Shown: one piece after another, positions 1 to 7,193 of the stretch | Layout of the letters: each line of letters begins with the position of its first letter | Position numbering within the stretch: the first letter of the stretch is position 1 | NCBI GenBank assembly: GCA_016200125.1 | Contig: JACQFK010000521.1 | Location: 1 to 11,329 of the forward strand | DNA: 11,329 bases | Origin: Planctomycetota bacterium | GTDB lineage: Bacteria; Planctomycetota; MHYJ01; JACPRB01 | Reading direction: 5' to 3' | Translations under genes and position numbers: made by a program | Notes under the pieces: model-generated | Told to the model about the DNA's origin: nothing | What the model saw: the letters and a program-made list of their open reading frames with translations, nothing else | Database searches by the model: none

Positions 1-1252
1 CCCGCGCGCCCTCCCGGACGACGATGCTGACCCGCTTGCGGATGAAGTCGTAGGGGATTTCGGCGAGCTTCTCCGGCGCCGCCGCGCCGGGCGGAGAGGC
101 GGCGAGGATCGCGTCGTCCAGGGGATTGGCCAGCCCGGTCTCCAGCGCCGCGTTGATCGCGGCGAGCCGGAGGGTTTCGGCGGACGGCGCCCCCGCCGGG
201 TCGAAGGCCCCGTGGAGGCGGACGTTCCCTTCGGTCAGCGTCCCGGTCTTGTCGGAACACAGCACGTCCATGCTCCCCAGGTTCTCGATGGCGTTCAGGC
301 GCCGCACGATGACGCCGTACCGCTCCATGTGCCGGGCGCCGCGGGCGAGGTTCACGCTCAGGATGGCCGGAAGCAGCTCCGGCGAAAGGCCCACGGCGAG
401 CGCGATGGCGAAGAGGAGCGATTCGATCACGGGCCGATGCAGGAGGACGTTCACCGCCAGGGCGATGATCACCAGGACGAAGGCGACCGTCGTGAGCAGG
501 GTGCCGAAGTGCCGGAGCCCCCGCTCGAACTCGGTCTCCGGGGGCCGGAGATTGAGCTTCCCGGCGATCTCCCCGAACACGGTGGAGCGGCCGGTCCGGA
601 CCACGAGCGCGCGGGCGGTGCCGCTCCGCACGCTCGTTCCCATGAAGACCGTGTTCGTGCGCTCCACGAGCCCGGCCCCGGCCGGCGCCTGGCCGGGCGA
701 CTTTTCGACGGGGAGGCTCTCCCCCGTCAGCACCGCCTGGCTGGCGAAGAAGTCCGTCGCTTCGAGGAGCACGCCGTCGGCGGGAACGAGACTGCCGGCG
801 CCCAGGAGAACCACGTCTCCCGGAACAACCTCGCTCGAGGGGATCGACACCGGCACTCCATCCCGCAGGACTCGAACCCGGAGGGTCACGCGCGCGAGGA
901 GCTTCTGGACCGCGCGGCCGGCGTCGTACTCGCGCCAGAACCCGATGGCGACGCTGGCGGCGACAATGGCGACGATGATCGCGGCGCTCGTCCACTCGGA
1001 GACCCCCAGGGACACCACCGCGGCGCCGACCAGCAGGAGGACGAGGGGGCTGCGCAGCTGGTTGACGAGATGCGAAAACCAGGATTGGCGTCCACGGTCG
1101 CTGAGGACGTTCGGCCCGAACGTCTTGCGGCGCGCTTCGGCTTCGACGAAGGAGAGCCCCGAGGCCGAAGTCCCCAACCGGGTGAGCAGGTCCGAGGAAG
1201 GCAGAGTCCAATACGACTCCGGGTCCGCTCCCCTCGCGGTCAGCTTCGGCAT
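1..1252 (-). CDS. mgtA: Mg2+-transporting P-type ATPase (MgtA-like, P3 type), N-terminal part; cut by left edge
   Basis: I translated 417 residues by hand from the ATG at 1252 to the left edge. An N-terminal cation-ATPase domain is followed by a first pair of membrane helices (about 67-105). The actuator loop carries TGES at 176-179. Membrane helices 3-4 lie at about 250-300 with PELLP at 291-295, where MgtA proteins have PEMLP. The phosphorylation motif DKTGTLT is at 334-340, with Asp334 the expected phospho-acceptor. The stretch before it (VIVRRLNAIENLGSMDVLCS) closely follows MgtA proteins, which import Mg2+ across the inner membrane using ATP. The rest of the P and N domains and helices 5-10 lie outside the window. 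The ATG is the first after an in-frame TGA, and only a weak AGG precedes it. Unlike many mgtA genes, no long structured leader is obvious. Other P-type Ca2+ or Na+/K+ pumps are less likely because of the PELLP context. Confidence 0.88.
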   Translation of the reverse strand, partial: MPKLTARGADPESYWTLPSSDLLTRLGTSASGLSFVEAEARRKTFGPNVLSDRGRQSWFSHLVNQLRSPLVLLLVGAAVVSLGVSEWTSAAIIVAIVAASVAIGFWREYDAGRAVQKLLARVTLRVRVLRDGVPVSIPSSEVVPGDVVLLGAGSLVPADGVLLEATDFFASQAVLTGESLPVEKSPGQAPAGAGLVERTNTVFMGTSVRSGTARALVVRTGRSTVFGEIAGKLNLRPPETEFERGLRHFGTLLTTVAFVLVIIALAVNVLLHRPVIESLLFAIALAVGLSPELLPAILSVNLARGARHMERYGVIVRRLNAIENLGSMDVLCSDKTGTLTEGNVRLHGAFDPAGAPSAETLRLAAINAALETGLANPLDDAILAASPPGAAAPEKLAEIPYDFIRKRVSIVVREGAR

Positions 1253-1433
1253 AGGCGACCTGAAACGCGCAATCCTTCGGCCAAGGGGCGCATCCCTTCA
1301 CTCTAGTCGATGGAACGGAGATATCCGCGGACTTCGGGACTTTTTCAGGCTCGAAACACGCGGCCTGGGGGGGGACGCCTCCCGGCACGTCGTTTGCTCC
1401 ATCAAGAGTGGAGTGCCTGAATCCGTTGCGAAA

Positions 1434-1451
1434 GGAGTCGGTTATGACTCC
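1434..1451. terminator. Short hairpin: SD-sequestering element or weak minus-strand terminator
   Basis: GGAGTC (1434-1439) pairs perfectly with GACTCC (1446-1451) across the 6-nt loop GGTTAT. Read on the plus strand, the stem contains the Shine-Dalgarno core GGAG, and the ATG at 1444 straddles loop and stem, so folding would hide the ribosome site of the small ORF. Read on the minus strand, the hairpin is followed by TTTC and lies about 185 nt past the oxidoreductase stop, where an operon terminator could sit. Its T tract is only three long, which is weak for an intrinsic terminator. The structure is seen directly; both functions are inferred. Confidence 0.35.
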
Positions 1452-1614
1452 AAAGATGGCGGTTTCCCGTGAGAGAATCCGCGAGGAACCCTGGCTGACC
1501 CGGCAGCTTCCCGCTCCGTCCCAGACTCGCCGCCGTCAAGCCACGGGCGACTGGCGGCGCCGGGGCATGGCGGGGATGCGGTCCTGGCATCGAGGGAGAG
1601 CCAAGCCCTCCTGA
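1444..1614 (+). CDS. Doubtful small ORF, 56 aa, Arg-rich, hypothetical
   Basis: An ATG at 1444 is preceded by AAAGGAG at 1431-1437, an almost ideal Shine-Dalgarno sequence with a 6-nt spacer. It opens a 56-codon frame ending in TGA at 1612-1614. The product is basic, rich in Arg and Trp, with no membrane segment, cysteine motif or domain I recognise. It runs against both neighbouring genes and has no clear promoter: TTGCTC at 1394-1399 with CTGAAT 17 nt later is poor. The same bases form the hairpin at 1434-1451, so the SD match may be a by-product of that inverted repeat. I consider it more likely non-coding than coding. Confidence 0.22.
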   Translation: MTPKMAVSRERIREEPWLTRQLPAPSQTRRRQATGDWRRRGMAGMRSWHRGRAKPS

Positions 1615-1635
1615 GCGCAGCGACGGTTATCTCTC

Positions 1636-2661
1636 TCATTCCGAGATCCGCAGCGCACGGCCGCCCGCCGCCGACTCGTAAGCGGCGAAGACCAGCTTCA
1701 TGGTCTTCAGGTTGTCGGAGGCGTCGGTCTCCGCCGGCGACCCCGCGCGCAACGACCGCGCCAGGTCGTTGAGACAGGGCACCATGCTCGACTGGACGAC
1801 GGCATACTTGGGATCGGCCCAGGCGTAGGCCGGGGGCGGCACGTGAAGGTCCTCCGTTCCCTGCCGCGTGACGATGCGGATCCGGCACGACGGCAGCACC
1901 TCGAGGGAGCCGCGGTCGCCCTCCACGAAGACGAGCGTTTCCGGGAAGCACTCCCGTTCCAGCGGCGTCCCCGCGTAGGCCATGTTCACCGTGACGATCG
2001 TCCCGCCCATCGTGAGCAGCGCCGTCGCCGTGTCCTCGCCCTTGATGTCCGGGCGGACCCGCAGGGTCCTGCAGTAGACGCGGTCGGCCTCCCCGAACCA
2101 GCTGCGCGCCAGGTCGAAGAGGTGACAGCCGAGGTCCGCGAGGATCATCCGCTCTTCCGCGCGCAGGCCCGGCTGGTTCGCGAACACGTCGAAGCCTGAG
2201 ATCATGTCGATCCGGCACCGATGAGGCGTTCCGATCGCTCCGGCCCGGATGAGTTCCTTCACCCGCCGCAGCGGCGCCTGCCAGCGACAGTTCTCGTGGA
2301 TCGCGAAGGGCAGCTTCTCCGCCCGGCAGAGCGCCGTGAGCTCCTCGCACTCCTCCAGCGTCGCGGCCATCGGCTTCTGGCAGATCACGGCGATCTTCCG
2401 CCGGGCGGCGAGGCGGACCAGCGGACCGTGGGAGCGCGCGTCGGTCACGATGTCGAGGAGCTCCGGCTTCTCCCGGTCGAGCATCTCCTCGGCGTCGGTG
2501 TAGCAGCGGGGGACGCCCCGCGCGGCGGCGAGCGCTTCCGCCTTCGAGCGGTCGCGGTCGCAGATCGCCACGCAGCGGACGCCGGGGATCTCGCCCCAGG
2601 CGGCCAGCTGGAACGAGGACCAGAATCCTGCGCCCGCAAGAGCGAAGCGAAGCGGCTCCAC
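1636..2661 (-). CDS. Gfo/Idh/MocA family NAD(P)-dependent oxidoreductase
   Basis: This 341-residue protein is full length for the family. A Rossmann fold opens with GAGFWS at 10-15. The usual EKP catalytic-lysine motif appears as CQKP at 94-97 (Lys96), so Glu is replaced by Gln. HEN lies at 122-124 and the substrate-site pair is Asp176 and His180 in DLGCH. The tail TDASDNLKTMKLVFAAYESA (312-331) is the characteristic C-terminal helix. Members oxidise or reduce sugars, inositols and sugar derivatives in the cytoplasm with NAD(P). The start is GTG at 2661, 3 nt after the stop of the binding-protein gene, with GGGGA upstream. The gene is last in the importer operon, so its substrate is probably what the transporter brings in or a close product. 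The exact sugar cannot be read from the sequence. Confidence 0.9.
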   Translation of the reverse strand: MEPLRFALAGAGFWSSFQLAAWGEIPGVRCVAICDRDRSKAEALAAARGVPRCYTDAEEMLDREKPELLDIVTDARSHGPLVRLAARRKIAVICQKPMAATLEECEELTALCRAEKLPFAIHENCRWQAPLRRVKELIRAGAIGTPHRCRIDMISGFDVFANQPGLRAEERMILADLGCHLFDLARSWFGEADRVYCRTLRVRPDIKGEDTATALLTMGGTIVTVNMAYAGTPLERECFPETLVFVEGDRGSLEVLPSCRIRIVTRQGTEDLHVPPPAYAWADPKYAVVQSSMVPCLNDLARSLRAGSPAETDASDNLKTMKLVFAAYESAAGGRALRISE

Positions 2662-2664
2662 GGG

Positions 2665-3693
2665 TCAGTTTCCCCGCGTCAGGTAGAGGTCCACGTTCTC
2701 GCGGGTGACCGTAAAAGTCCCGGTGCTGTAATTCACCGGCACCGGGGTGACCCCCGCGCGGCGGTCGTCGGCCGTCAGCTTGAGCGTGGAATGCACGTAG
2801 TCGTGGAGCGACTTCACCCCGTAGTAGGTGAAGAGCTCCCGCTTCTGGCCGATGCAGGCCGTCAGGACGCCATCCTTGAGCAGGCGGAGGTGCTGCTCCG
2901 CGGTCTCCACGCAGGTGGCGACGACCTTCCCCGCCCGCCCCGACTCGCGGAGCGCCAGTCCCATCCCCGGTCCGCTTTCGGAATCGAAGCCCGCCATGCC
3001 GACCAGCCCGGGACGCGCCTGGAGGATCGCGGAAGCCACGCGCGCGGCCTCCGCCTGGTTGCCCTTGTCCTGCTGGGGCTCCAGCGCCGTGAGTCCCGCT
3101 TTCTCCACCACGGAGCGGAACCCGGTGAAGGCCTGCTGGTCGATCGCCTGCTCGATCAACCCCAGCAGCGCCACTTCCCCCCGTCTCCCCTGGAGGGCCT
3201 TGACCATGGCTTCGCCCTGCCGGACGCCGAGGTCGAACCAGTCGGTGCCGATGAAGGCCAGCCGCTTGCTCGCCGGCACGTCGGCGTCGACGCAGACGAC
3301 GGGCACGCCCGACTCGACCGCCTTGTTGATCGCCGGGATCAGGGCGTTCGCATCCCAGCCCACGACCATCATCCCGGAGGGCCGCCGCGCGGTCGTCTGC
3401 TCGATGGCGGCGACCAGCCCCGGGATATCGACCGTGTTCGGGCCCGCGATCGTCACCCGCACCCCCAGCTCCGCGCCGACCTTGTAGAGCGCCGGATGGT
3501 CCCGGCCCGTGAAGAGCGAGAGATTCGCGTTGGCCGAGAGCCAGACGTACTCCTCCTCCCCGCTCGCGGCTCCGCCCGCGGAGGCCGCGGATTTCCTCCC
3601 GGCCCGCCGCTCGGGGCTGACCCAGGTGGAAAGGACGGCGCCCGCCGCCATCCCGCCCCCGAGGACCAGGAGTTCGCGTATCGGCGGCTTCAT
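2665..3693 (-). CDS. Sugar ABC transporter substrate-binding protein (RbsB-like, Peripla_BP_4)
   Basis: This 342-residue protein has the two-lobed periplasmic-binding fold of ribose-type (CUT2) transporters. Lobe 1 has an MMVVGWDANALIPAINKAVE helix-strand pair (108-127) and the hinge strand VPVVCVDADVP at 130-140. GTDWFDLGVRQGEAMVKAL (149-167) is typical of the family. The N terminus has a hydrophobic stretch (about 8-24) but no lipobox cysteine and no clear AXA cleavage site, followed by a linker rich in Ala, Gly, Ser and Arg (27-45). It may therefore stay membrane-anchored instead of being released. ATG at 3693 is chosen because GAGG lies just upstream and it begins this segment; the frame stays open further upstream but only antisense to the permease gene. 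The start is 2 nt after the permease stop, so the two genes are translationally coupled. It should capture a monosaccharide or polyol outside the inner membrane. Confidence 0.9.
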   Translation of the reverse strand: MKPPIRELLVLGGGMAAGAVLSTWVSPERRAGRKSAASAGGAASGEEEYVWLSANANLSLFTGRDHPALYKVGAELGVRVTIAGPNTVDIPGLVAAIEQTTARRPSGMMVVGWDANALIPAINKAVESGVPVVCVDADVPASKRLAFIGTDWFDLGVRQGEAMVKALQGRRGEVALLGLIEQAIDQQAFTGFRSVVEKAGLTALEPQQDKGNQAEAARVASAILQARPGLVGMAGFDSESGPGMGLALRESGRAGKVVATCVETAEQHLRLLKDGVLTACIGQKRELFTYYGVKSLHDYVHSTLKLTADDRRAGVTPVPVNYSTGTFTVTRENVDLYLTRGN

Positions 3694-3695
3694 GA

Positions 3696-4634
3696 TTACC
3701 TCGCTCTGCTCTGGAAGGAGTCCAGGGCCACCGCCAGCACCAGGATGATCCCCACCACGATGCCCTGCCATTCGGACGACAGCCGGATGATGATGAGCGC
3801 GTTGCTCACCAGCGCGATGAACAGCACGCCGATCAGCGCGCCCGGAATGCTCCCCTTCCCGCCCTGCAGGCTCGCGCCCCCCAGGATAACCGCCGTGACG
3901 ACCCGCAGCTCGGCCCCCGCGCCGGCGGTCGACACCGCGGTGCCGACCCGCGCCGCGAAGAGGATGCCCGCCGCCCCCGAGATCAGCCCCATCAGCGTGA
4001 AGCCCAGGACCTGGATCTTCTCGACGGCGATGCCGGAGAGCCGTGCGGCCTTCGCGTTGGCCCCTACATAGTAGAGCTGGCGGAAGGGGCGGGAGTTGCG
4101 CAGCAGATAGTGCGCGGCGGCCGCCAGCAGGATCATGAACCAGACCGGGAGCTGGAGCCCCAGGACATCCGTTTGGCCGATCGCGGTGAATCCCTGGGGC
4201 AGATTCGCGATTCCCGGTCCGCCGATGAGGAGCGCGATGCCCGCGAGCACGCCCATGGTCCCGAGCGTCGTGATCAGCGCGTTCACCCGCGCCCAGGCCA
4301 CCAGGAGCCCGTTCACCACGCCCCCCGCCGCCGCCGCGGCCAGTCCCGCCACCACCGCCGGCACCCAGGGCCAGCCCTGCCGGACCATGAGCCATCCGGC
4401 CAGCACGCCCGCCAACGACATCGTCGAACCGACCGACAGGTCGAAGACCCCTGCGATCATGAGCGCCATCATCCCCACCGCGAGGGTTCCGTCGACCGCG
4501 AGGTTCCGGAGGATCGCCCGCGCGTTGTCCCAGGAGAAGAACGAGGCGGGATAGAGGATCGAAAGCAGGATGACGCTCAGATAGATGACGAGCAGAAGAT
4601 CGAGTTCACGGGAATAGGCGGGCGAACGCTTCAT
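3696..4634 (-). CDS. Sugar ABC transporter permease (RbsC-like, BPD_transp_2)
   Basis: This 312-residue integral membrane protein has about eight to ten hydrophobic segments starting near residues 12-30, 50-62, 68-83 and 90-112. Family landmarks are VNALITTLGTMGVLAGIALL (118-137), GANAKAARLSGIAVEKIQVL (191-210), the cytoplasmic stretch expected to contact the ATPase, and VTAVILGGASLQGGKGSIPG (246-265). It should form the homodimeric channel of a CUT2-type sugar importer with the ATPase encoded just before it and the binding protein just after. ATG at 4634 follows AGGA with about 8 nt spacing and lies 12 nt after the ATPase stop. Length and motifs are ordinary for RbsC/XylH-type permeases. The substrate cannot be assigned. 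Confidence 0.92.
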   Translation of the reverse strand: MKRSPAYSRELDLLLVIYLSVILLSILYPASFFSWDNARAILRNLAVDGTLAVGMMALMIAGVFDLSVGSTMSLAGVLAGWLMVRQGWPWVPAVVAGLAAAAAGGVVNGLLVAWARVNALITTLGTMGVLAGIALLIGGPGIANLPQGFTAIGQTDVLGLQLPVWFMILLAAAAHYLLRNSRPFRQLYYVGANAKAARLSGIAVEKIQVLGFTLMGLISGAAGILFAARVGTAVSTAGAGAELRVVTAVILGGASLQGGKGSIPGALIGVLFIALVSNALIIIRLSSEWQGIVVGIILVLAVALDSFQSRAR

Positions 4635-4646
4635 CCGCGGCTTCCT

Positions 4647-6095
4647 CTATCCCATCGACGCGAGCTTCATGACGCCCGGTTCCGTGGCCTCGGCCCTCGA
4701 GAGCTCTCCCGCGATCCGGCCCGCCCGCATCACGAGGATGCGGTCGGAGACGGCCAGCACCTCGGGCAGGTCGGAGGAGATGACGAGGACCGCGGCGCCG
4801 CCGCACGCGAGATCCTCGAGCAAACCGTGGATCTCCGCCTTGGCGCCGACATCGACGCCGCGGGTGGGCTCGTCGACGATGAGGACTCTCGGAGGGGACA
4901 CGAGCCAGCGGGCGAGGACGACCTTCTGCTGGTTGCCGCCGCTCAGGTTGCGAACGGGTTCCTCCGGGCCCCGGCAGACGATCCGCAACTTCTCGCGCAT
5001 CGTCTCCGTCGCGGCCCGCTGCTCCCGGCCGCCGTATCGCGCCACGCCGATGTTCTCCTCGATACTCATGTCGAGAAAGAGCCCGCTCTCCTTGCGGTCT
5101 TCCGAGAGGTAGCCGATGCCGGCCGCGATCGCGTCCGCCGGGGAGTGCAGCGTGACCGGGCGGCCCTCGATCTTCACCTGTCCGGACCTGAAGGGCCGCG
5201 CGCCGAACAGGGCGAGCGCGAGCTCCGTCCGGCCGGCTCCGACCAGACCCGCCAGGCCGACGATCTCGCCCGCCCGGACGCTCAAGGAGACGTCCCCCGA
5301 CACCTCGAGCAGCGGAGGGCCCGCCGTTCCCTTCCGGACCGGCCGCTCGCCCAGGTCGCGACCGACCATCTTCGCGACGAGATCCGAGGGCGTCAGGGCC
5401 GACGTCGGAAAAGTCCCCTGCCCCGCGCCGTCCTTGAGCACGCTGATGCGATCGGCGATCTCGAAGATCTCCTCAAGCCGGTGGGAGATGTAGACGATGC
5501 CGGCGCCCTGCGAGCGGAGGCGCCGGATCACGCCGAAGAGCAGCCGGGCGTCGGCGGGGCTCAGCGCCGCCGTGGGTTCGTCGAAGATGATGAGCTTCGG
5601 CTGGAGCGACAGCGCCTTGGCGATCTCGACCAGCTGCTGCTGCGCGGACGACAGCCGCTCGGCCGGCTCATCGGGGTCGACCGAGAGCCCGACCTCCGCG
5701 ACCGCCGCCGCGGTGCGCTCGCGGAGCGCCCGGTGATCGATCCTCCCCCAGCGGTCCGCCGGCTGGCGGGCGGCGAAGACGTTCTCCGCCACGCTCATCG
5801 GCCCGAAAAGGCTTCGCTCCTGGAAGACCAGCGCCACGCCCGCCTTCTGGGCCGCCCGTTCGTCGGGGAAGACCACTTCGGAGCGCCCGTCGAAGTCGAT
5901 GCGGCCGGCGTCGGGACGATGCACGCCGGCGAGGATCTGCATGAGGGTGCTCTTGCCCGCGCCGTTCTCCCCGACGACGGCGTGGACTTCGCCGCGGCGG
6001 ACCTCGAGATCGACGCCCTTCAGGGCATGGACGCCGGGAAAGCGCTTCTGGATGCCGCGGAGGACGAGGAGGGGCGCGTCGGCCATCGGCATCAT
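4647..6095 (-). CDS. Sugar ABC transporter ATP-binding protein, two fused NBDs (RbsA-like)
   Basis: This 482-residue protein has two nucleotide-binding domains, the CUT2 arrangement. NBD1 has Walker A GENGAGKST at 42-50, Q-loop Gln92, a variant signature LSSAQQQ at 148-154, Walker B LIIFDE at 168-173 and switch His205. NBD2 shows the degenerate Walker A (GLVGAGRTE, about 283-291), signature LSGGNQQ at 384-390, Walker B VLIVDE at 404-409 and Ser440 at the switch-His position, all normal for RbsA-type second halves. The linker before NBD2 (LLEVSG to DVSLSV, about 262-272) looks about six residues shorter than usual. Of three in-frame ATGs (6095, 6092, 6086), 6095 is preferred because GGA lies about 7 nt upstream. 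It is the first gene of the operon, under the palindromic region at 6108-6143. It powers sugar uptake at the cytoplasmic face. Confidence 0.93.
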   Translation of the reverse strand: MMPMADAPLLVLRGIQKRFPGVHALKGVDLEVRRGEVHAVVGENGAGKSTLMQILAGVHRPDAGRIDFDGRSEVVFPDERAAQKAGVALVFQERSLFGPMSVAENVFAARQPADRWGRIDHRALRERTAAAVAEVGLSVDPDEPAERLSSAQQQLVEIAKALSLQPKLIIFDEPTAALSPADARLLFGVIRRLRSQGAGIVYISHRLEEIFEIADRISVLKDGAGQGTFPTSALTPSDLVAKMVGRDLGERPVRKGTAGPPLLEVSGDVSLSVRAGEIVGLAGLVGAGRTELALALFGARPFRSGQVKIEGRPVTLHSPADAIAAGIGYLSEDRKESGLFLDMSIEENIGVARYGGREQRAATETMREKLRIVCRGPEEPVRNLSGGNQQKVVLARWLVSPPRVLIVDEPTRGVDVGAKAEIHGLLEDLACGGAAVLVISSDLPEVLAVSDRILVMRAGRIAGELSRAEATEPGVMKLASMG

Positions 6096-6107
6096 CTTAG
6101 TTTCCGG

Positions 6108-6120
6108 GCGGAAGTTCCGC
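6108..6120. promoter_or_regulatory. 13-bp perfect palindrome just upstream of the ABC ATPase start
   Basis: GCGGAA and TTCCGC flank a single central G (6114), giving a perfect 6+1+6 dyad. It sits 13 nt upstream of the ATPase ATG, beside the ribosome site, and shares 3 bp with the larger palindrome that follows. As DNA it looks like an operator half-site pair; as RNA it could form a 5-bp stem with a 3-nt loop. The symmetry is seen directly and the role is inferred. Confidence 0.45.
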
Positions 6121-6143
6121 GAATTCCACCGGGAGAATTCGCG
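6118..6143. promoter_or_regulatory. 26-bp palindrome with 9-bp perfect arms, candidate operator or leader hairpin
   Basis: The arms CGCGAATTC (6118-6126) and GAATTCGCG (6135-6143) are perfectly complementary around an 8-bp centre (CACCGGGA) whose inner CCGG is also symmetric, so 22 of 26 positions obey the dyad. On the plus strand it is followed by CA and a T7 tract (6146-6152), a terminator-like layout that would stop antisense transcription from the ABC genes before it reaches the reductase gene. On the minus strand it falls in the presumed 5' leader of the ABC operon, 22 nt before the ATG. It may bind a regulator shared by both divergent operons; no regulator gene is visible in the window. 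Confidence 0.5.
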
Positions 6144-6229
6144 CATTTTTTTGAGCGGAGCGCGGCGGATTTCCCGCAAGGTTCGCACCCGCCGCCGAGT
6201 TACTTGCGGGGAGCATATCGACCCGGCGG

Positions 6230-6238
6230 TGCTATGAT
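6230..6238 (+). promoter_or_regulatory. Extended -10 promoter element, TGCTATGAT
   Basis: TGC followed by TATGAT matches an extended -10 (TGN plus a hexamer with five of six consensus bases). The ATG at 6249 begins 10 nt after the hexamer, close to where transcription would start, so the transcript may have almost no leader. No good -35 is visible, which extended -10 promoters can tolerate. The other in-frame ATG (6234) lies inside the hexamer and could not be on such a transcript. The same nonamer pattern precedes the gene at 10750. Confidence 0.45.
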
Positions 6239-6248
6239 CATTCAAGAA

Positions 6249-7193
6249 ATGACCGGCGTGCTGCAGTTCGTCGTGATCGGCGCAGGCAACATGGGCTGCG
6301 TCTACGGCGGCAACCTGGCGAGGATCGGCCAGCGCGTGGCCTTCCTCGACGTCTGGAAGGAGCACGTGGAGGCGATCGCGGGCCGGGGCCTCCACATCGA
6401 GGGGCTGACCGGCGATTTCAGGGTCCGCCCCCAGGCCTTCGTCGACGCCCAGGGCGCGCCCCCGGCGGACGTCGTCCTGATCTGCGTGAACTCCTACGCC
6501 ACCCCGGAGGCCGCCCGCGCCGCGCGCGCCCTCCTCAAGAAGGACGGCTGCTGCCTCACGCTGCAGAACGGCGTCGGCAACGTCGAGATCCTGGAGGAGG
6601 CGCTCGGGAAGGGACGGATTCTGGCGGGCCTGAGCTTCCAGAGCGGCGACGTCCAGGGCCCGGGCCACGTCCGCCATACCAACAACGGCGCCACCTATAT
6701 CGGCGAGCTCGACCGGTCGCGCAGCGCGCGGCTTGCGACGCTGACCGGCCTCCTCTCCGAGGCGGGGATGAACCCGGAGGTCGTCGACGACGTGATGCGG
6801 ACGATCTGGTCGAAGTTCATCCACAACTGCGGGATCAACGCGCTCTGCGCCCTGACGGGCCTGCGGCCCGGCCAGATCCGCGAGGTTCCCGACCTGGACG
6901 AGTTCCAGACCCGGATCATCGAGGAGACCGTGGCGCTGGTCCGCGCGAAGGGGATCGAGTCGACGGAGCCCGACCCGCTGGCGGCGATCAAGGAGTACTG
7001 CTCGCACAAGTTCCACCGGCCGTCGATGATGCAGCACCTGGCCCGCGGGAAGCGGACGGAGATCGACGCCCTCAACGGCTACGTCGCGCGCGAGAGCCGC
7101 CGCCTCGGCCTCGCGGCCCCCTGCAGCGACGCGCTGACGCGGCTGATGAAGGGACGGGAGCACGTCCCGAAGAACAAGGGGGACGCCGAATGA
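6249..7193 (+). CDS. 2-oxoacid reductase of the PanE/ApbA (ketopantoate reductase) family
   Basis: This 314-residue protein is full length. The N-terminal NADP-binding Rossmann loop is GAGNMG at 11-16. LQNGVGN at 105-111 holds the cofactor/substrate Asn (107). IWSKFIHNCGINALCALTG (186-204) carries the expected catalytic Lys189 with Asn193 and Asn197. RTEIDALNG (269-277) supplies the conserved Glu271 of the C-terminal domain. Family members reduce 2-ketopantoate to pantoate or act on other 2-oxoacids, in the cytoplasm. The start at 6249 gives a typical N terminus; the alternative ATG at 6234 falls inside the -10 element. Neither start has a real Shine-Dalgarno sequence. The stop overlaps the next gene's start (ATGA), so the two are co-translated. 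Beside a sugar-uptake operon and an SDR, a catabolic 2-oxoacid role is as likely as pantothenate synthesis, so I give no symbol. Confidence 0.88.
   Translation: MTGVLQFVVIGAGNMGCVYGGNLARIGQRVAFLDVWKEHVEAIAGRGLHIEGLTGDFRVRPQAFVDAQGAPPADVVLICVNSYATPEAARAARALLKKDGCCLTLQNGVGNVEILEEALGKGRILAGLSFQSGDVQGPGHVRHTNNGATYIGELDRSRSARLATLTGLLSEAGMNPEVVDDVMRTIWSKFIHNCGINALCALTGLRPGQIREVPDLDEFQTRIIEETVALVRAKGIESTEPDPLAAIKEYCSHKFHRPSMMQHLARGKRTEIDALNGYVARESRRLGLAAPCSDALTRLMKGREHVPKNKGDAE

Larger units (their letters stand above)
1253..1635. other. 383-bp intergenic region between the ATPase and oxidoreductase genes
   Basis: Both flanking genes are on the minus strand, so this stretch should hold the 3' end of the ABC/oxidoreductase operon transcript and the promoter of the ATPase gene. 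Visible items are a G8 run at 1367-1374, a T5 run at 1341-1345, the 6-bp hairpin at 1434-1451 and the doubtful plus-strand ORF at 1444-1614. I see no convincing -35/-10 pair for the ATPase, no tRNA and no repeat family. Confidence 0.6.

Noticed and set aside
1528..1559. 7-bp inverted repeat (CGCCGCC/GGCGGCG) with an 18-nt loop
   Set aside because: All-GC stems of this size are expected by chance in such GC-rich DNA, the loop is long and no T tract follows.
2221..4071. Long plus-strand open frame of about 616 codons antisense to the oxidoreductase and binding-protein genes
   Set aside because: The product is low-complexity, rich in Arg, His, Gly and Asp with no domain, as expected when GC-rich codons are read on the opposite strand; the minus-strand frames there encode clear families.
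4110..6233. Long plus-strand open frame running into the PanE-like gene in the same frame
   Set aside because: The part before 6234 is antisense to the permease and ATPase genes and has no recognisable fold; only the part from 6249 encodes the reductase.
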